A stretch of DNA of 64,000 nt from NCBI RefSeq assembly GCF_900105065.1, contig NZ_LT629749.1:558001-622000 (forward strand). The letters run 5' to 3'. Shown here in pieces: positions 17,492 through 27,853 of this stretch (position 1 is the stretch's first letter; each line of letters opens with the position of its first letter). The DNA is from Friedmanniella luteola (GTDB taxonomy: Bacteria; Actinomycetota; Actinomycetes; Propionibacteriales; Propionibacteriaceae). Under the pieces are notes generated by a model. The model was not told the DNA's origin and ran no database searches. It worked only from the letters and a program-made list of their open reading frames with translations. The position numbers were made by a program, and so were the translations under genes.

Positions 17492-18282
17492 CGCAGGGGC
17501 CGGCCGTCGTCGACGGGCAGCTCGTCGACCGTGGCGGTGACCTCCAGCCCGGTCAGCTCGACGGTCCCGCCGAGGTTGGTGAGGAAGGCGGTGTCGGCCG
17601 CGTCCCGGCCGGTCGCCACCCGCAGCAGGCTCTGCCGTGGCGCGAGGTGGGTGGCGTCCACGACGTACCAGGCGCCGTCGACGTAGGCCTCGCACACCGC
17701 GTGGTACTCCATCGGGCTCAGCCCGGGCGCGAACACCGCGGCCAGCCGGGCCGGCACGTTGAGCGCGCGCAGCAGCGCGATCGACAGGTGCGCGAAGTCG
17801 CGGCACACCCCCTGGCGCCCGAGCAGCGTCCGGGCCGCGCCGTCGGTGGGCAGGCTGGAGCCGGCGGCGTAGGTGAGGTGACCCGCCACCCAGTCGGCGA
17901 CCGCCGTCAGCAGCTCGCCCTCGTGCAGGCCGGCGAGCTCACCGGCGGCGGTGGGCCCGAGGGTGTCGGACTCGCAGTAGCGGCTGGGCCGGACGTAGGT
18001 GATGAGGTCCAGCTCGTCGACCGGCGGCGGCGGGGCCTGGCCGTCGGCCACGGCGCGGTAGTCCAGCGTGACCCGCGAGGCCGCGGTCCGCAGCACGTGC
18101 AGCCGGCTGCCCTGCGCGTCGACCAGCTCGGTGGGCTCGACCCGCTCGCCGTCGGCGACCAGCGTCAGCTCCTCGCTGGCCAGCGGGACGCCCGCGGCCG
18201 CGGCGACGCTGAAGACCAGCTTGCTCGGCCCGGTGAGGGTGAGGTCGAGGTGGGAGGTGACCGTCCGCTGCATGGCCGTCAT
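17479..18282 (-). CDS. Transglutaminase-like domain protein
   Basis: This 267-aa protein has the papain-like triad region: GVCRDFAHLSIALLRALNVPARL holds Cys, YHAVCEAYVDGAWYVVDATH holds His and Asp, in the order expected for bacterial transglutaminase/protease-like folds. The N-terminal half is a beta-rich domain typical of this family. No signal peptide is seen. The role is likely peptide or protein processing in the cytosol. A second ATG nine bases downstream is an alternative start. Confidence 0.87.
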   Translation of the reverse strand: MTAMQRTVTSHLDLTLTGPSKLVFSVAAAAGVPLASEELTLVADGERVEPTELVDAQGSRLHVLRTAASRVTLDYRAVADGQAPPPPVDELDLITYVRPSRYCESDTLGPTAAGELAGLHEGELLTAVADWVAGHLTYAAGSSLPTDGAARTLLGRQGVCRDFAHLSIALLRALNVPARLAAVFAPGLSPMEYHAVCEAYVDGAWYVVDATHLAPRQSLLRVATGRDAADTAFLTNLGGTVELTGLEVTATVDELPVDDGRPLRQLV

Positions 18283-18373
18283 GCTGCCGCAGGCGTGCGG
18301 CGACGGCGTGACGGTCGGGTGACGGTGGACGCGCGTGCTCAGCGGGCCACGGGGGTGCTCGGCGTCGGGCGGC

Positions 18374-19744
<1,371 letters not shown>

Positions 19745-19982
19745 CGACCCAGTCTCCTCCTGGGCCTCCCGGCCGGGAAATCGCCGAGGATCCCTGGTCG
19801 CCCCGTGCAGACCGGGACCTGGCTCCGGCGGCCGGGGCGCGGCTGGTGCGGCCACCGGCGGGCGATCAGCCGCCTTTGCCGACCTCGGGCGATACGATCA
19901 GCCCAGCGAACTCGGGGTTGGCTAGGAAAGGTCACCCCGTGCACGCTGCCCTCAGGCCGTCGAGAGCTGACGGGACCGCGCC

Positions 19983-22001
19983 ATGACGGTGCGGCCCCGC
20001 CCCCGGATGCCCGTGCTGATCCGGGCAGGCCGGGCCTCCGTGACCAGCGGCGCCCGACTCGCCAGCTGGGCCAACCTGCTGGGCCGTCCCCGGCCCGAGG
20101 GCTCGCGGTCGCGGCAGATGGCCCACCTGGGTGGCCTCGCCTCGATCACCGCCCTCACGCTGTACCTGACGTGGCGGCTGCTCTTCACGCTGCCCGCCGG
20201 CGGCTTCGACCTGGCCACCGCGCTGGTGCTGGTCGCCTTCGAGGCCGTCCCGCTGTCCGGCATCGTCTTCCGGACCATCACGCTCTGGAACATCGACACG
20301 GTCGGTCCGGACCCGGTCACCGACGCCGACCCCGGTCACCGCTCGGTCGTCTTCATCCCCACCTACAACGAGCCGGTCGAGGTGATCGCCCCGACCATCG
20401 CCGCCGCGTGCGAGCTGCGGCCGGCGCACCAGACCTGGGTGCTCGACGACGGCGACCGGCCCTGGGTGGAGGAGATGGCCACCCGCTACGGCGCCCGCTA
20501 CGTCCGCCGCGACGAGCACACCCACGCCAAGGCCGGCAACATGAACCATGCCCTGGCCCTGCTCCAGGCCGAGGTGGCCGCGGGCGCGGAGCCGGTCGAC
20601 GTCATCGCCGTCCTGGACTGCGACCACGTGCCGCTGCCCACCTTCCTGACCGACACGCTCGGCTGGTTCGACGACCCGGAGGTCGCCCTCGTCCAGGCCC
20701 CGCAGGCCTACTACAACGTCGGCGCCTTCGACGACGACGGCGAGACCGGCGAGCAGGGCATGTTCTTCTACGTGCTGATGCCCGCCCGGAACAAGGACGG
20801 CGCCGGTCCGTTCTGGTGCGGCTCCACCTCGCTCATCCGCACCGCGGCCCTGGCCGGGGTGGGCGGGGTCTCGACCGACACGATCGTCGAGGACATGCAC
20901 ACCACCCTCAACCTGCTGCGCGCCGGGTGGAAGACGACCTACCACCACCAGGTGCTGGCGGTCGGCCTGGCCCCGAGCACCCCCGACCAGTACCTGCTGC
21001 AGCGCCGGCGCTGGGGCATGGGCTCGATGCAGGTCCTGGTGAAGGAGCGGTTGTGGGCGGCCAAGCGCTGGCTGTCCTGGCGCAACTACTACGAGTACCT
21101 GAGCGGCACCCTGTTCTGGCTGGAGGGCGTGGGCACGGCCGTCTCCTTCCTCATCCCGGCGGCCATCCTGGTCAGCGGGGCCCAGACCTCGACGGCCTCG
21201 CCGCTGGCCTTCACCATCGCCTTCCTGCTCATGTTCAGCACCCGGCTGTGGGGCGCCAAGCAGCTGTTCCGGATGCACCTGCGCTGGCGGACGGCCTTCG
21301 CGCTCCGCATCCTCCGGGTGCCCGTGGGGTTGTCCTGCCTGTGGTGGCTGCTCACCCGGCGCGAGCTGAAGTTCGAGGTGACGCCCAAGTCCGGCGCCAG
21401 CGGCCGGGCCCGGGGGAAGGTCCCCGGCGTCCTCTGGGGGCTCGTGGCCCTGACCCTCTTCGTCGTGGTCTACGGCGTGCTGGGGATCAGCGGGTGGGCG
21501 CCCTGGACGGTGACCGTCGGCGGCACCATCGCCTCCGGGATCTGGCTGGTGTTCGCCCTGGTCGTCCTCAGCCTCGGCCTGCGGCGCATCCACGACTCGG
21601 CCTACGCGACCTCGCGGCGCAACGCCTACCGCGCGCCCGTCCGGGCCGCGATCAACCTCAACGGGCAGCGTGGGGAGCTGGTCGACCTCTCGGTCGGGGG
21701 CGCCGCCGTCCAGCTGCCGCAGGGCACGCTCAACGAGACCGCGGGGCTCGTCACGCTGCACCTGCCGGGCACGTCGGAGGTCCAGCTGGAGACGGTCCGG
21801 GTCCGGCACGCCGACGGCGTCGACCACGTGTCCCTCCGGGTGCCGGCCCACGACTGGGACACCTACCGCGCCCTCTCGCTGTGGCTCTTCCACACCCCGC
21901 CCGGCGTGGTCGACGGACTGCCGCCGCAGGCGCCCGCGGTGGCGGCGACCCTCCCGTCGGGCCGCTCCCGGCGACCTGTCCTCGTCCGGCAGCATGGCTG
22001 A
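19983..22001 (+). CDS. bcsA: Cellulose-synthase-like GT2 glycosyltransferase with C-terminal PilZ domain
   Basis: The 672-aa protein has two N-terminal membrane segments, a GT2 domain, then about five more segments and PilZ. Catalytic residues are visible: VLDDGDRPW, DCDHVP, VEDMHT (the TED position) and QRRRWGMGSMQ. The PilZ c-di-GMP site is intact, with R-x3-R in SRRNAYR and DLSVGGAAV. It is therefore probably a c-di-GMP-activated processive synthase for cellulose or a related beta-glucan. The following gene, a GGDEF protein, overlaps by 8 bp and may supply the signal. No bcsB or bcsZ is present, so the polymer is unproven. Confidence 0.9.
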   Translation: MTVRPRPRMPVLIRAGRASVTSGARLASWANLLGRPRPEGSRSRQMAHLGGLASITALTLYLTWRLLFTLPAGGFDLATALVLVAFEAVPLSGIVFRTITLWNIDTVGPDPVTDADPGHRSVVFIPTYNEPVEVIAPTIAAACELRPAHQTWVLDDGDRPWVEEMATRYGARYVRRDEHTHAKAGNMNHALALLQAEVAAGAEPVDVIAVLDCDHVPLPTFLTDTLGWFDDPEVALVQAPQAYYNVGAFDDDGETGEQGMFFYVLMPARNKDGAGPFWCGSTSLIRTAALAGVGGVSTDTIVEDMHTTLNLLRAGWKTTYHHQVLAVGLAPSTPDQYLLQRRRWGMGSMQVLVKERLWAAKRWLSWRNYYEYLSGTLFWLEGVGTAVSFLIPAAILVSGAQTSTASPLAFTIAFLLMFSTRLWGAKQLFRMHLRWRTAFALRILRVPVGLSCLWWLLTRRELKFEVTPKSGASGRARGKVPGVLWGLVALTLFVVVYGVLGISGWAPWTVTVGGTIASGIWLVFALVVLSLGLRRIHDSAYATSRRNAYRAPVRAAINLNGQRGELVDLSVGGAAVQLPQGTLNETAGLVTLHLPGTSEVQLETVRVRHADGVDHVSLRVPAHDWDTYRALSLWLFHTPPGVVDGLPPQAPAVAATLPSGRSRRPVLVRQHG

Positions 22002-24300
22002 CCGCAGCGGCGCCGCCCTCGCCGTCCGGGGTGGAGCCCGTCGGCCGTACGGCTGGCTGGTCTTCCTGGGCGGCGGGCTGCTGCTCGTCACCCTGCACCA
22101 GCTGGTGCCCGCCGGGGCCGCCCGGGACGTGATCTACGTCGGGGTCGGCGTGCTGGGGACGGTGGGCGTCCTGGTGGGGATCCGGCTGCACCAGCCGCAG
22201 CGGCGTCGGGCCTGGTTCGCGCTGGCCGCCAGCCAGCTGGCCTGGGTGCTGGCCGACCTGGTGGGGACCGTCCAGGACGCCGTCGCGCCCACCGACGCCT
22301 TCCCGACCGCGGCCGACGTGCTGTACCTGGCCGGCTACCCCCTGCTCGGACTCTGCCTGTTCCTGCTCACCAAGGGCCGTCGGCCGCGACGGGACGTCGA
22401 GGGCGCGCTGGACAGCCTCACCGTCGCGGTCGGCCTCTACCTGCTGTGCTGGGTGCTGCTGGCCCGGCCGACCCTGGACGAGTCCGCCGACTCGTGGCTG
22501 GCCGCGGCGGTGGCCGCCGCCTACCCGCTGCTCGACATCACGATCATCGCCATGCTGGTGGCCCTGATCATCACCCCCGGCACGCACACGGCGGCGCTGC
22601 GGATGATCGTCATCGCGATCGGGCTGGTGATCATCGCCGACACGGCGGCGACCGCCCTGGGGCTGCTGTCCCTCGGCAGCACCGGCCCCATCGACTTCAT
22701 CTGGCTGCTGTCCTACCTGCTCATCGGGGCGGCCGCGCTGCACCCCTCGATGCGGACGCTCTCCGCCGTCGCACCGCCCGGTCGACCGGTGTTCAGCCGG
22801 CGCCGGCAGATCTCGACCGCCGCCGCCGTGCTGGTCGCCCCGGGCACGCTCGCCGTCCAGCACCTGCTGGACGTGCCGCCGGACATCTGGGCGGTGGTGA
22901 TCGCGTCGGTGGTGATGTTCCTGCTGGTGGTGGCGCGGATGAACGTGGCGATCCACCAGATCGGCACCGCCGACCGCCGGCGGGACGAGGCGCAGGCCGA
23001 GCTGGCGCACCAGGCAGCCCACGACTCGCTCACCGGGCTGCCCAACCGGGCGCAGAGCCTCGAGCTGCTCGAGGGCACGCTGAGCCGCGCCCAGCGCAGC
23101 GGCGCGATGATCGGCCTGCTGTTCGTCGACCTCGACGGCTTCAAGGCGGTCAACGACACCTTCGGCCACAGCGCCGGGGACGACGTGCTGCGGACCGTGG
23201 GACGGCGGATGCAGACGGTGGTCCGCGGCGGAGACGTGGTCGGTCGGCTGGGCGGCGACGAGTTCGTCGTGCTGCTGGAGCCGGTCGTCGACGAGGAGTC
23301 CGCGGTCGCGGTGGGCGAGCGGCTCATCGCGGAGGTGTCGGCCCCGATCCGGCTGAGCAACGGCGAGGACGTCACCGTCGGGGCCAGCGTCGGCGTGGCG
23401 ATCAGCCAGGACGCCCGCACCGACGCGGACGCGCTGCTCGTCGAGGCCGACACGGCCGCCTACCGGGCCAAGAACCGCGGACGCGGCCGTACCGAGGTCT
23501 TCGACGCGGGCCTGCGCCGCGAGCTCCAGACCCGGGTCGACCTGGAGAAGGGTCTCCGGTCGGCGCTGTGGCAGAACCAGCTCCAGCTGCGCTTCCAGCC
23601 GGTGATGGACCTGACGACCCGCCGCCCGCTCGGCTGGGAGGCCGTCCTGCACTGGAGCCGACCCGGCGTGGGCGTCGTGGCGGTGCCCGACTTCCGGCCC
23701 GTGGCCGAGACCACCGACCTGATCTTCGACCTCGACGCCTGGGCCCTGCGCCGGGCCGCCCTGCAGATCGCCGAGTGGGAGGCCGCCGGTTTCGGCGGGG
23801 TCCGGCTGAGCGTCCGGGTCTCGGTGCGGCACCTGGGCCGCTCCCGGGTCCTCGACGACGTCCGGACCGCCCTGCAGGCCTCCGGCACGCCGGCCCAGCA
23901 GCTGATGGTGCAGGTCAGCGACCTGCAGCTGGTGGACGACCCCGTCGTGCTGGACAACCTCGCCCAGCTGCGGGCCGGCGGGACCGGCATCAGCCTGGAC
24001 GACTTCGGCGCCGGCCACAGCTCGGTCCGGCGGCTCGCCCGGCTGCCGATCGACGCCGTCAAGCTCGACGGCACGCTGCTCGACCACAGCTCCAAGGCGG
24101 CCGAGGGGCTGCTCGAGCTGATGGTGCGCGGCGTCCAGAACTTCGGCCTGATGACGGCGGTCAAGGGCGTCCGCACGGAGGAGGACGTCGACCTCCTGCG
24201 CCGTCTCGGCTGCGGGCTCGGCCAGGGAGAGCTGTTCGGCGGCCTGGTGACCGACAGCGAGGTCCTCCGGCAGCTCGCCGAGGCGGCCGTCCACAGCTGA
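21994..24300 (+). CDS. Membrane diguanylate cyclase with degenerate EAL domain
   Basis: The 768-aa protein starts at ATG 21994, overlapping the glycosyltransferase end. Residues 1 to about 315 are eight or nine membrane helices (sensor). The GGDEF domain has the intact motif at about 420 and an RGGD I-site five residues before it, so the cyclase should be active and product-inhibited. The C-terminal EAL domain looks inactive: EAL reads EAV, the Asn of N-x-S reads Arg (VRVSVRHL), ELTE reads QVSD and EGVE reads KGVR, while DDFG and the Lys of AVKLDG remain. It probably only makes, and perhaps binds, c-di-GMP for the coupled synthase. Confidence 0.9.
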   Translation: MADRSGAALAVRGGARRPYGWLVFLGGGLLLVTLHQLVPAGAARDVIYVGVGVLGTVGVLVGIRLHQPQRRRAWFALAASQLAWVLADLVGTVQDAVAPTDAFPTAADVLYLAGYPLLGLCLFLLTKGRRPRRDVEGALDSLTVAVGLYLLCWVLLARPTLDESADSWLAAAVAAAYPLLDITIIAMLVALIITPGTHTAALRMIVIAIGLVIIADTAATALGLLSLGSTGPIDFIWLLSYLLIGAAALHPSMRTLSAVAPPGRPVFSRRRQISTAAAVLVAPGTLAVQHLLDVPPDIWAVVIASVVMFLLVVARMNVAIHQIGTADRRRDEAQAELAHQAAHDSLTGLPNRAQSLELLEGTLSRAQRSGAMIGLLFVDLDGFKAVNDTFGHSAGDDVLRTVGRRMQTVVRGGDVVGRLGGDEFVVLLEPVVDEESAVAVGERLIAEVSAPIRLSNGEDVTVGASVGVAISQDARTDADALLVEADTAAYRAKNRGRGRTEVFDAGLRRELQTRVDLEKGLRSALWQNQLQLRFQPVMDLTTRRPLGWEAVLHWSRPGVGVVAVPDFRPVAETTDLIFDLDAWALRRAALQIAEWEAAGFGGVRLSVRVSVRHLGRSRVLDDVRTALQASGTPAQQLMVQVSDLQLVDDPVVLDNLAQLRAGGTGISLDDFGAGHSSVRRLARLPIDAVKLDGTLLDHSSKAAEGLLELMVRGVQNFGLMTAVKGVRTEEDVDLLRRLGCGLGQGELFGGLVTDSEVLRQLAEAAVHS

Positions 24301-24330
24301 GCCGCCCCCGGTCCTCGAGCCGCCCCGGTC

Positions 24331-24406
24331 CCTGAGCCTGTCGAAGGGCGGCGAGCCGGTCGAAGGGCCCTGAGCCTGTCGAAGGGCGGCGAGCCGGTCG
24401 AAGGGC
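24331..24406. repeat. Two perfect 38-bp tandem units of REP-like sequence
   Basis: 24331-24368 and 24369-24406 are identical and each contains CCTGAGCCTGTCGAAGGG plus a shorter echo GAGCCGGTCGAAGGG. They lie in the gap between the convergent GGDEF and GAF-EAL genes, where a terminator or REP function is plausible. Confidence 0.85.
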
Positions 24407-24432
24407 GCCGCCGCGGTCCGGCCGCCGGGGAC

Positions 24433-25671
24433 TCAGCCCAGGACCGGCAGCTCGCCGTCCTCGGTGACCAGCAGGGCCTCGAGCCGCGCGGCCGGCAACG
24501 GGCGGGACCACAGGTAGCCCTGGCCGTAGTCGCAGCCCAGCTCGCGGGCGATGACCGCCTGCTCGCGGGTCTCGACGCCCTCCATGGTGACCTTCAGCCC
24601 CAGCTCGGCCGCGGCCGTGCTCATCGCCCGGACGACGGTGTTGTCGACGTGCCGGCCCAGCTGGGCGGCGAAGGAGCGGTCGATCTTGATGCCGTCCAGC
24701 GGGTAGGTGACGAGTTCCTGCAGCGAGGCCCAGCCGGTCCCGAAGTCGTCGAACCAGACCTGGAAGCCGACGTCGCGGGCCTCCTCGACGGTGTCGGCGG
24801 TCAGGCCCGGGCCGCTCGGCCGGACGGTCTCGGTCAGCTCCAGCGTGACCGCGGACGGGTCGAGCTCCGCGGTCGCCGCGGCCCGCCGGACCTGGTCGAC
24901 CCAGTCCTCCTGGTCGAGGTGGCGACCCGAGAGGTTGACGCTCACCCGCAGGCCGGGGTGCCGGGTCCGCCAGCGGCTGACGTCCAGGAACGCCCGCCGC
25001 ATGACCGCGCGGTCCAGGTCGACGATCAGGTTGGTCCGCTCGGCCAGCGGGATGAAGACCCCCGGGTCGTCCAGGGCGCCCGAGGGGTGCTCCCACCGGG
25101 CCAGCGCCTCGAGGCCGGTCATCCGGCCGGTCCGCAGCTCGACGATCGGCTGGTACCAGGGGACGATCTCGCCGTGCCCGATGGCCCGCACCAGGGCTGC
25201 GGAGCCGCGCTCGCTCGGGCCCTGCAGGTTGTTGGCCCGCCGGGTCAGGTCCAGCTGGTCGGCCGCCACCGCGGCGAAGTCGGTCAGCAGCTCGACGTCG
25301 GCGGCCCGGATGGCCCGCGGCACGATGTCGGTGAGGTACAGGACCCCGACCACGGACTGGCTGCCGTCCAGCAGCGGCACCCCGACGAAGGCGCCGTTGG
25401 CGCCCCTCGCGGCCGGGTCCCGCGAGGCGGCGAGGTCCCCGACGACGACCGGCTTCCCGGTCGCCGCGACGACCTCGCTCAGCTGGGCGGCGGCCAGCCC
25501 GTCGGCGTCGGAGCGGGGCCGGGTGGAGGCCATCACGCCCTGGACGGGGCCGTCGACGAGGGCGAAGGTCGCGTCACCGAAGCCGAGGGAGCGGGCGGCC
25601 AGGGCGGCGAGGCGGTAGGCGGGCCCGGGGACCGGGCGACGAGGGCGGGCGCCGGCGGTCGGGTCAGCCAT
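24433..25671 (-). CDS. GAF-EAL c-di-GMP phosphodiesterase
   Basis: This 412-aa soluble protein has a GAF-like sensor at residues 15-140 and an EAL domain at about 155-400. All catalytic signatures are present: LEALARW, VSVNLSGRHL, LELTET, FDDFGTGWASL, GIKIDRSF, MEGVETREQ and GQGYLWSRPL. It should hydrolyse c-di-GMP to pGpG. It is convergent with the cyclase that has lost these residues, so the locus holds an opposed synthase/hydrolase pair next to a PilZ-controlled glycosyltransferase. Confidence 0.93.
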   Translation of the reverse strand: MADPTAGARPRRPVPGPAYRLAALAARSLGFGDATFALVDGPVQGVMASTRPRSDADGLAAAQLSEVVAATGKPVVVGDLAASRDPAARGANGAFVGVPLLDGSQSVVGVLYLTDIVPRAIRAADVELLTDFAAVAADQLDLTRRANNLQGPSERGSAALVRAIGHGEIVPWYQPIVELRTGRMTGLEALARWEHPSGALDDPGVFIPLAERTNLIVDLDRAVMRRAFLDVSRWRTRHPGLRVSVNLSGRHLDQEDWVDQVRRAAATAELDPSAVTLELTETVRPSGPGLTADTVEEARDVGFQVWFDDFGTGWASLQELVTYPLDGIKIDRSFAAQLGRHVDNTVVRAMSTAAAELGLKVTMEGVETREQAVIARELGCDYGQGYLWSRPLPAARLEALLVTEDGELPVLG

Positions 25672-25829
25672 GTCGGGACGGCCAGGCCGCGTCGGCCCGG
25701 GCCGAGGGGCAGACGCCGTCGACGGGTCTGCGCTGGGGGATGAGCACGGCTGAGTATCTCATCCGCCGCCCGTCCGGCTCGGGAAGGCGGCGGGGTCCGA
25801 GGGCAAGGATGCGCGACCACGGCGGCGTG

Positions 25830-25849
25830 TCGAACGTGTGTTCTAATAT
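25830..25849 (+). promoter_or_regulatory. LexA (SOS) box overlapping the -10 of the radical SAM gene
   Basis: TCGAACGTGTGTTCTA at 25830-25845 matches the actinobacterial LexA consensus (TCGAAC-N4-GTTCGA) at 11 of 12 arm positions. It overlaps a -10 TAATAT at 25844-25849, four bases before the GTG start. LexA binding here would block transcription. Confidence 0.85.
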
Positions 25850-25853
25850 TGGT

Positions 25854-26894
25854 GTGCGATGGGACGGGCAGCGACTCGCGGCCGAGGACTCCGCGGCGTC
25901 CGCGGGCGCCCTGCCGGGGCTGGGCCGTCTGGCCGACCTGGTCCGGACCGTGCAGACGCCCGAGTTCGCCGGCATCACCTTCCACGAGGTGCTGGCCCGC
26001 TCGGCGCTCAACAAGGTGCCGAGCACGTCGGCGGCGCCCTTCAGCTGGACCGTCAACCCCTACCGGGGGTGCAGCCACGCCTGCGTCTACTGCTTCGCCC
26101 GGAACACGCACACCTACCTGGGCCTGGACAGCGGCGGCGACTTCGACTCCCAGATCGTCGTCAAGACCAACGTCGCCGAGGTGCTGGCCCGGGAGCTGCG
26201 CCGACCCTCGTGGGGACGCGAGCCCGTCGCGCTGGGCACCAACACCGACCCGTACCAGCGGGCCGAGGGTCGCTACCGGCTGATGCCCGGCATCATCGCC
26301 GCCCTGGCCGGCTCGGGCACGCCGGTCTCGATCCTCACCAAGGGGACGCTCGCGCGCCGCGACCTGCCCCTGCTGGCCGCGGCTGCCGCGGAGGTGCCGG
26401 TGAACCTGGGGGTGTCGATCGCCCTGGCCGACGAGCGCCTGCACGCCCTGCTCGAGCCCGGGGCGCCCAGCGTCCGGGCCCGGTTGGACCTGGTCCGGGC
26501 GATCACGTCGGCCGGCCTGCCCTGCCAGGTGCTGGTCGCGCCGGTGCTGCCGATGATCACCGACTCCGACGACGACCTGGACGCGATCCTCGCCGACATC
26601 GCCGAGGCGGGTGGGACCAGCGCCACCGTGATGGCCCTGCACCTGCGGCCGGGCAGCCGGGAGTGGTTCCTGCAGCACCTCGGTGAGCACCGGCCGGACC
26701 TCGTCGACGCCTACGCCGAGCTGTACCGCGGCGGCTCCTACGTGCTGCGCTCCTACGCCGAGGACCTGGCCCGGCGCGCGAAGGTGATCATCGCCCGGCA
26801 CGGCCTGGACCGCCCGGCCTGGCTGCGCGCCCGCCCCGCCTCGGCCCGCGTCGCCGCCGCACCGGCGGTCGACGAGCCCCCGACGCTGTTCTGA
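25854..26894 (+). CDS. Rv2578c-type radical SAM protein (SplB-like)
   Basis: The 346-aa protein starts at GTG 25854 directly behind a promoter, probably leaderless. The radical SAM cluster motif is C-x3-C-x2-C in NPYRGCSHACVYCFARNTH, and family markers include GTNTDPYQRAEGRYRLMPGI and SILTKGTLARRDLP. It resembles the SplB/Rv2578c group. The SOS box shows it is a DNA-damage gene here. As I recall, the mycobacterial relative is also in the LexA regulon. It could repair or process damaged nucleic acid; spore-photoproduct activity is not shown. Confidence 0.88.
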   Translation: MRWDGQRLAAEDSAASAGALPGLGRLADLVRTVQTPEFAGITFHEVLARSALNKVPSTSAAPFSWTVNPYRGCSHACVYCFARNTHTYLGLDSGGDFDSQIVVKTNVAEVLARELRRPSWGREPVALGTNTDPYQRAEGRYRLMPGIIAALAGSGTPVSILTKGTLARRDLPLLAAAAAEVPVNLGVSIALADERLHALLEPGAPSVRARLDLVRAITSAGLPCQVLVAPVLPMITDSDDDLDAILADIAEAGGTSATVMALHLRPGSREWFLQHLGEHRPDLVDAYAELYRGGSYVLRSYAEDLARRAKVIIARHGLDRPAWLRARPASARVAAAPAVDEPPTLF

Positions 26895-26900
26895 CCCCGC

Positions 26901-26947
26901 TCCCTGAGCTCGTCGAGGGGCCGCGTTCCCTGAGCTCGTCGAAGGGC
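26901..26947. repeat. Pair of REP-like repeats after the radical SAM gene
   Basis: TCCCTGAGCTCGTCGA(G/A)GGGCCGC occurs at 26901 and 26927 with a 26-base period, between convergent genes. It is a sequence variant of the motif at 7400 and 24331. Confidence 0.7.
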
Positions 26948-26953
26948 CGCAGC

Positions 26954-27163
26954 TCAGCCCTCGTCGGCGACGCTGCTGGTCCGGCCGTCGAGGAAGGCGC
27001 GCAGGGCCGGGTCGGCTGAGGTGAGGCGGTCGACCTCCTCGCCGCCGTCGCAACGGCAGAGAGCGACGGTCACCCGGCGGCCGTCGTCGTCGACGAGCTG
27101 CCAGGGGGCACCGAAGGCCTCCCAGCGCTGCAGCCGGGTGACCGCGTCGGCCCCGTCGCTCAT
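26954..27163 (-). CDS. Small conserved protein coupled to a TetR gene
   Basis: This 69-aa protein starts at ATG 27163, overlapping the TetR stop by four bases (ATGA). It contains the run RWEAFGAPWQLVDDDGRRVTVALCRCDGGEEVDRL, which reads as a small beta-rich domain. I do not assign a function. The coupling implies co-regulation with the upstream regulator. Confidence 0.7.
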   Translation of the reverse strand: MSDGADAVTRLQRWEAFGAPWQLVDDDGRRVTVALCRCDGGEEVDRLTSADPALRAFLDGRTSSVADEG

Positions 27164-27750
27164 CGGTCCGCCGCCGCCCGGGTGGCCGGCTGCGAGGTGA
27201 GCGCGCGGAGCTGGTCGAGGGCGCTCCGGATGCAGGCGGTGAGCGTGTCGGTCGCGTCGTCGGCGATCCACCAGCCGAAGCCGACCTTGAACGCCGCGAC
27301 CCCCACCTCGGCCGCGAGGGTGGCGGCCGGCTCGGGCACCCCGCGCTCGTGCAGGGCGGCCGTCGCGGCGGCGGTGAGCGCGGCCAGCTTCAGCAGCTCG
27401 CGCTCCTGCAGGCTCGCGTGGCCGGCGATGGCGGCGGCCCGCAGTCGGGAGTAGTCGCGCACCTCGTCGAGCGGGGCGGCGGCGGCGGCCATCCCGGCGC
27501 CGACCGCCTCCACCGGAGGGCAGGACGGAGGCGCGACGAGGATCGCCTCGACGGCCCGCCGCTCCAGCTCCGACGCCCCGTCGAAGAGCACCTCGCGCTT
27601 GTCGGCGAAGTGGCGGAAGAACGTCCGCTCGGTGACGCCGGCGCGCTCGGCGATGTCGGCGACGGTCGTCTGCTCGAAGCCCTGCTCGCCGTAGAGCTCG
27701 AGCGCCGCCAGCTGCAGGCGCCCGCGCGCGTCCGGCTGCCATCGACCCAT
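27160..27750 (-). CDS. TetR-family regulator controlling the divergent epimerase gene
   Basis: The 196-aa protein has an HTH with FEQTTVADIAERAGVTERTFFRHFADKREVL. The transcript is probably leaderless: TAGGAT (27757-27762 on the complement) lies six bases before the ATG. Two well-matched 17-bp operators fill the gap to the divergent NAD-epimerase gene and overlap both promoters, so this is a self-regulating repressor of that gene. The inducer is unknown. Confidence 0.9.
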   Translation of the reverse strand: MGRWQPDARGRLQLAALELYGEQGFEQTTVADIAERAGVTERTFFRHFADKREVLFDGASELERRAVEAILVAPPSCPPVEAVGAGMAAAAAPLDEVRDYSRLRAAAIAGHASLQERELLKLAALTAAATAALHERGVPEPAATLAAEVGVAAFKVGFGWWIADDATDTLTACIRSALDQLRALTSQPATRAAADR

Positions 27751-27765
27751 GCGCTGATCCTACTG

Positions 27766-27816
27766 ATGACAGCGGCTGACATGGCGTGCTAGCGTCGTCA
27801 TGTCAGCAACTGACAT
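27766..27816. promoter_or_regulatory. Two 17-bp TetR operators in the divergent spacer
   Basis: ATGACAGCGGCTGACAT (27766-27782) and the perfect palindrome ATGTCAGCAACTGACAT (27800-27816) share the form ATGNCAG-N3-CTGACAT, with centres 34 bases apart. The first overlaps the -35 of the plus-strand promoter (TGACAG, 17 bases, TAGCGT at 27790-27795). The second covers its transcription start. Confidence 0.85.
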
Positions 27817-27853
27817 CAACGACCGCGGCCACGAGCCGCGGAGGGGAGCAACC

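Noticed and set aside
24331-24406. CRISPR-like tandem repeats (also 7344-7420)
   Set aside because: Units are contiguous without unique spacers, and no cas genes are near. They are REP-type tandem copies.
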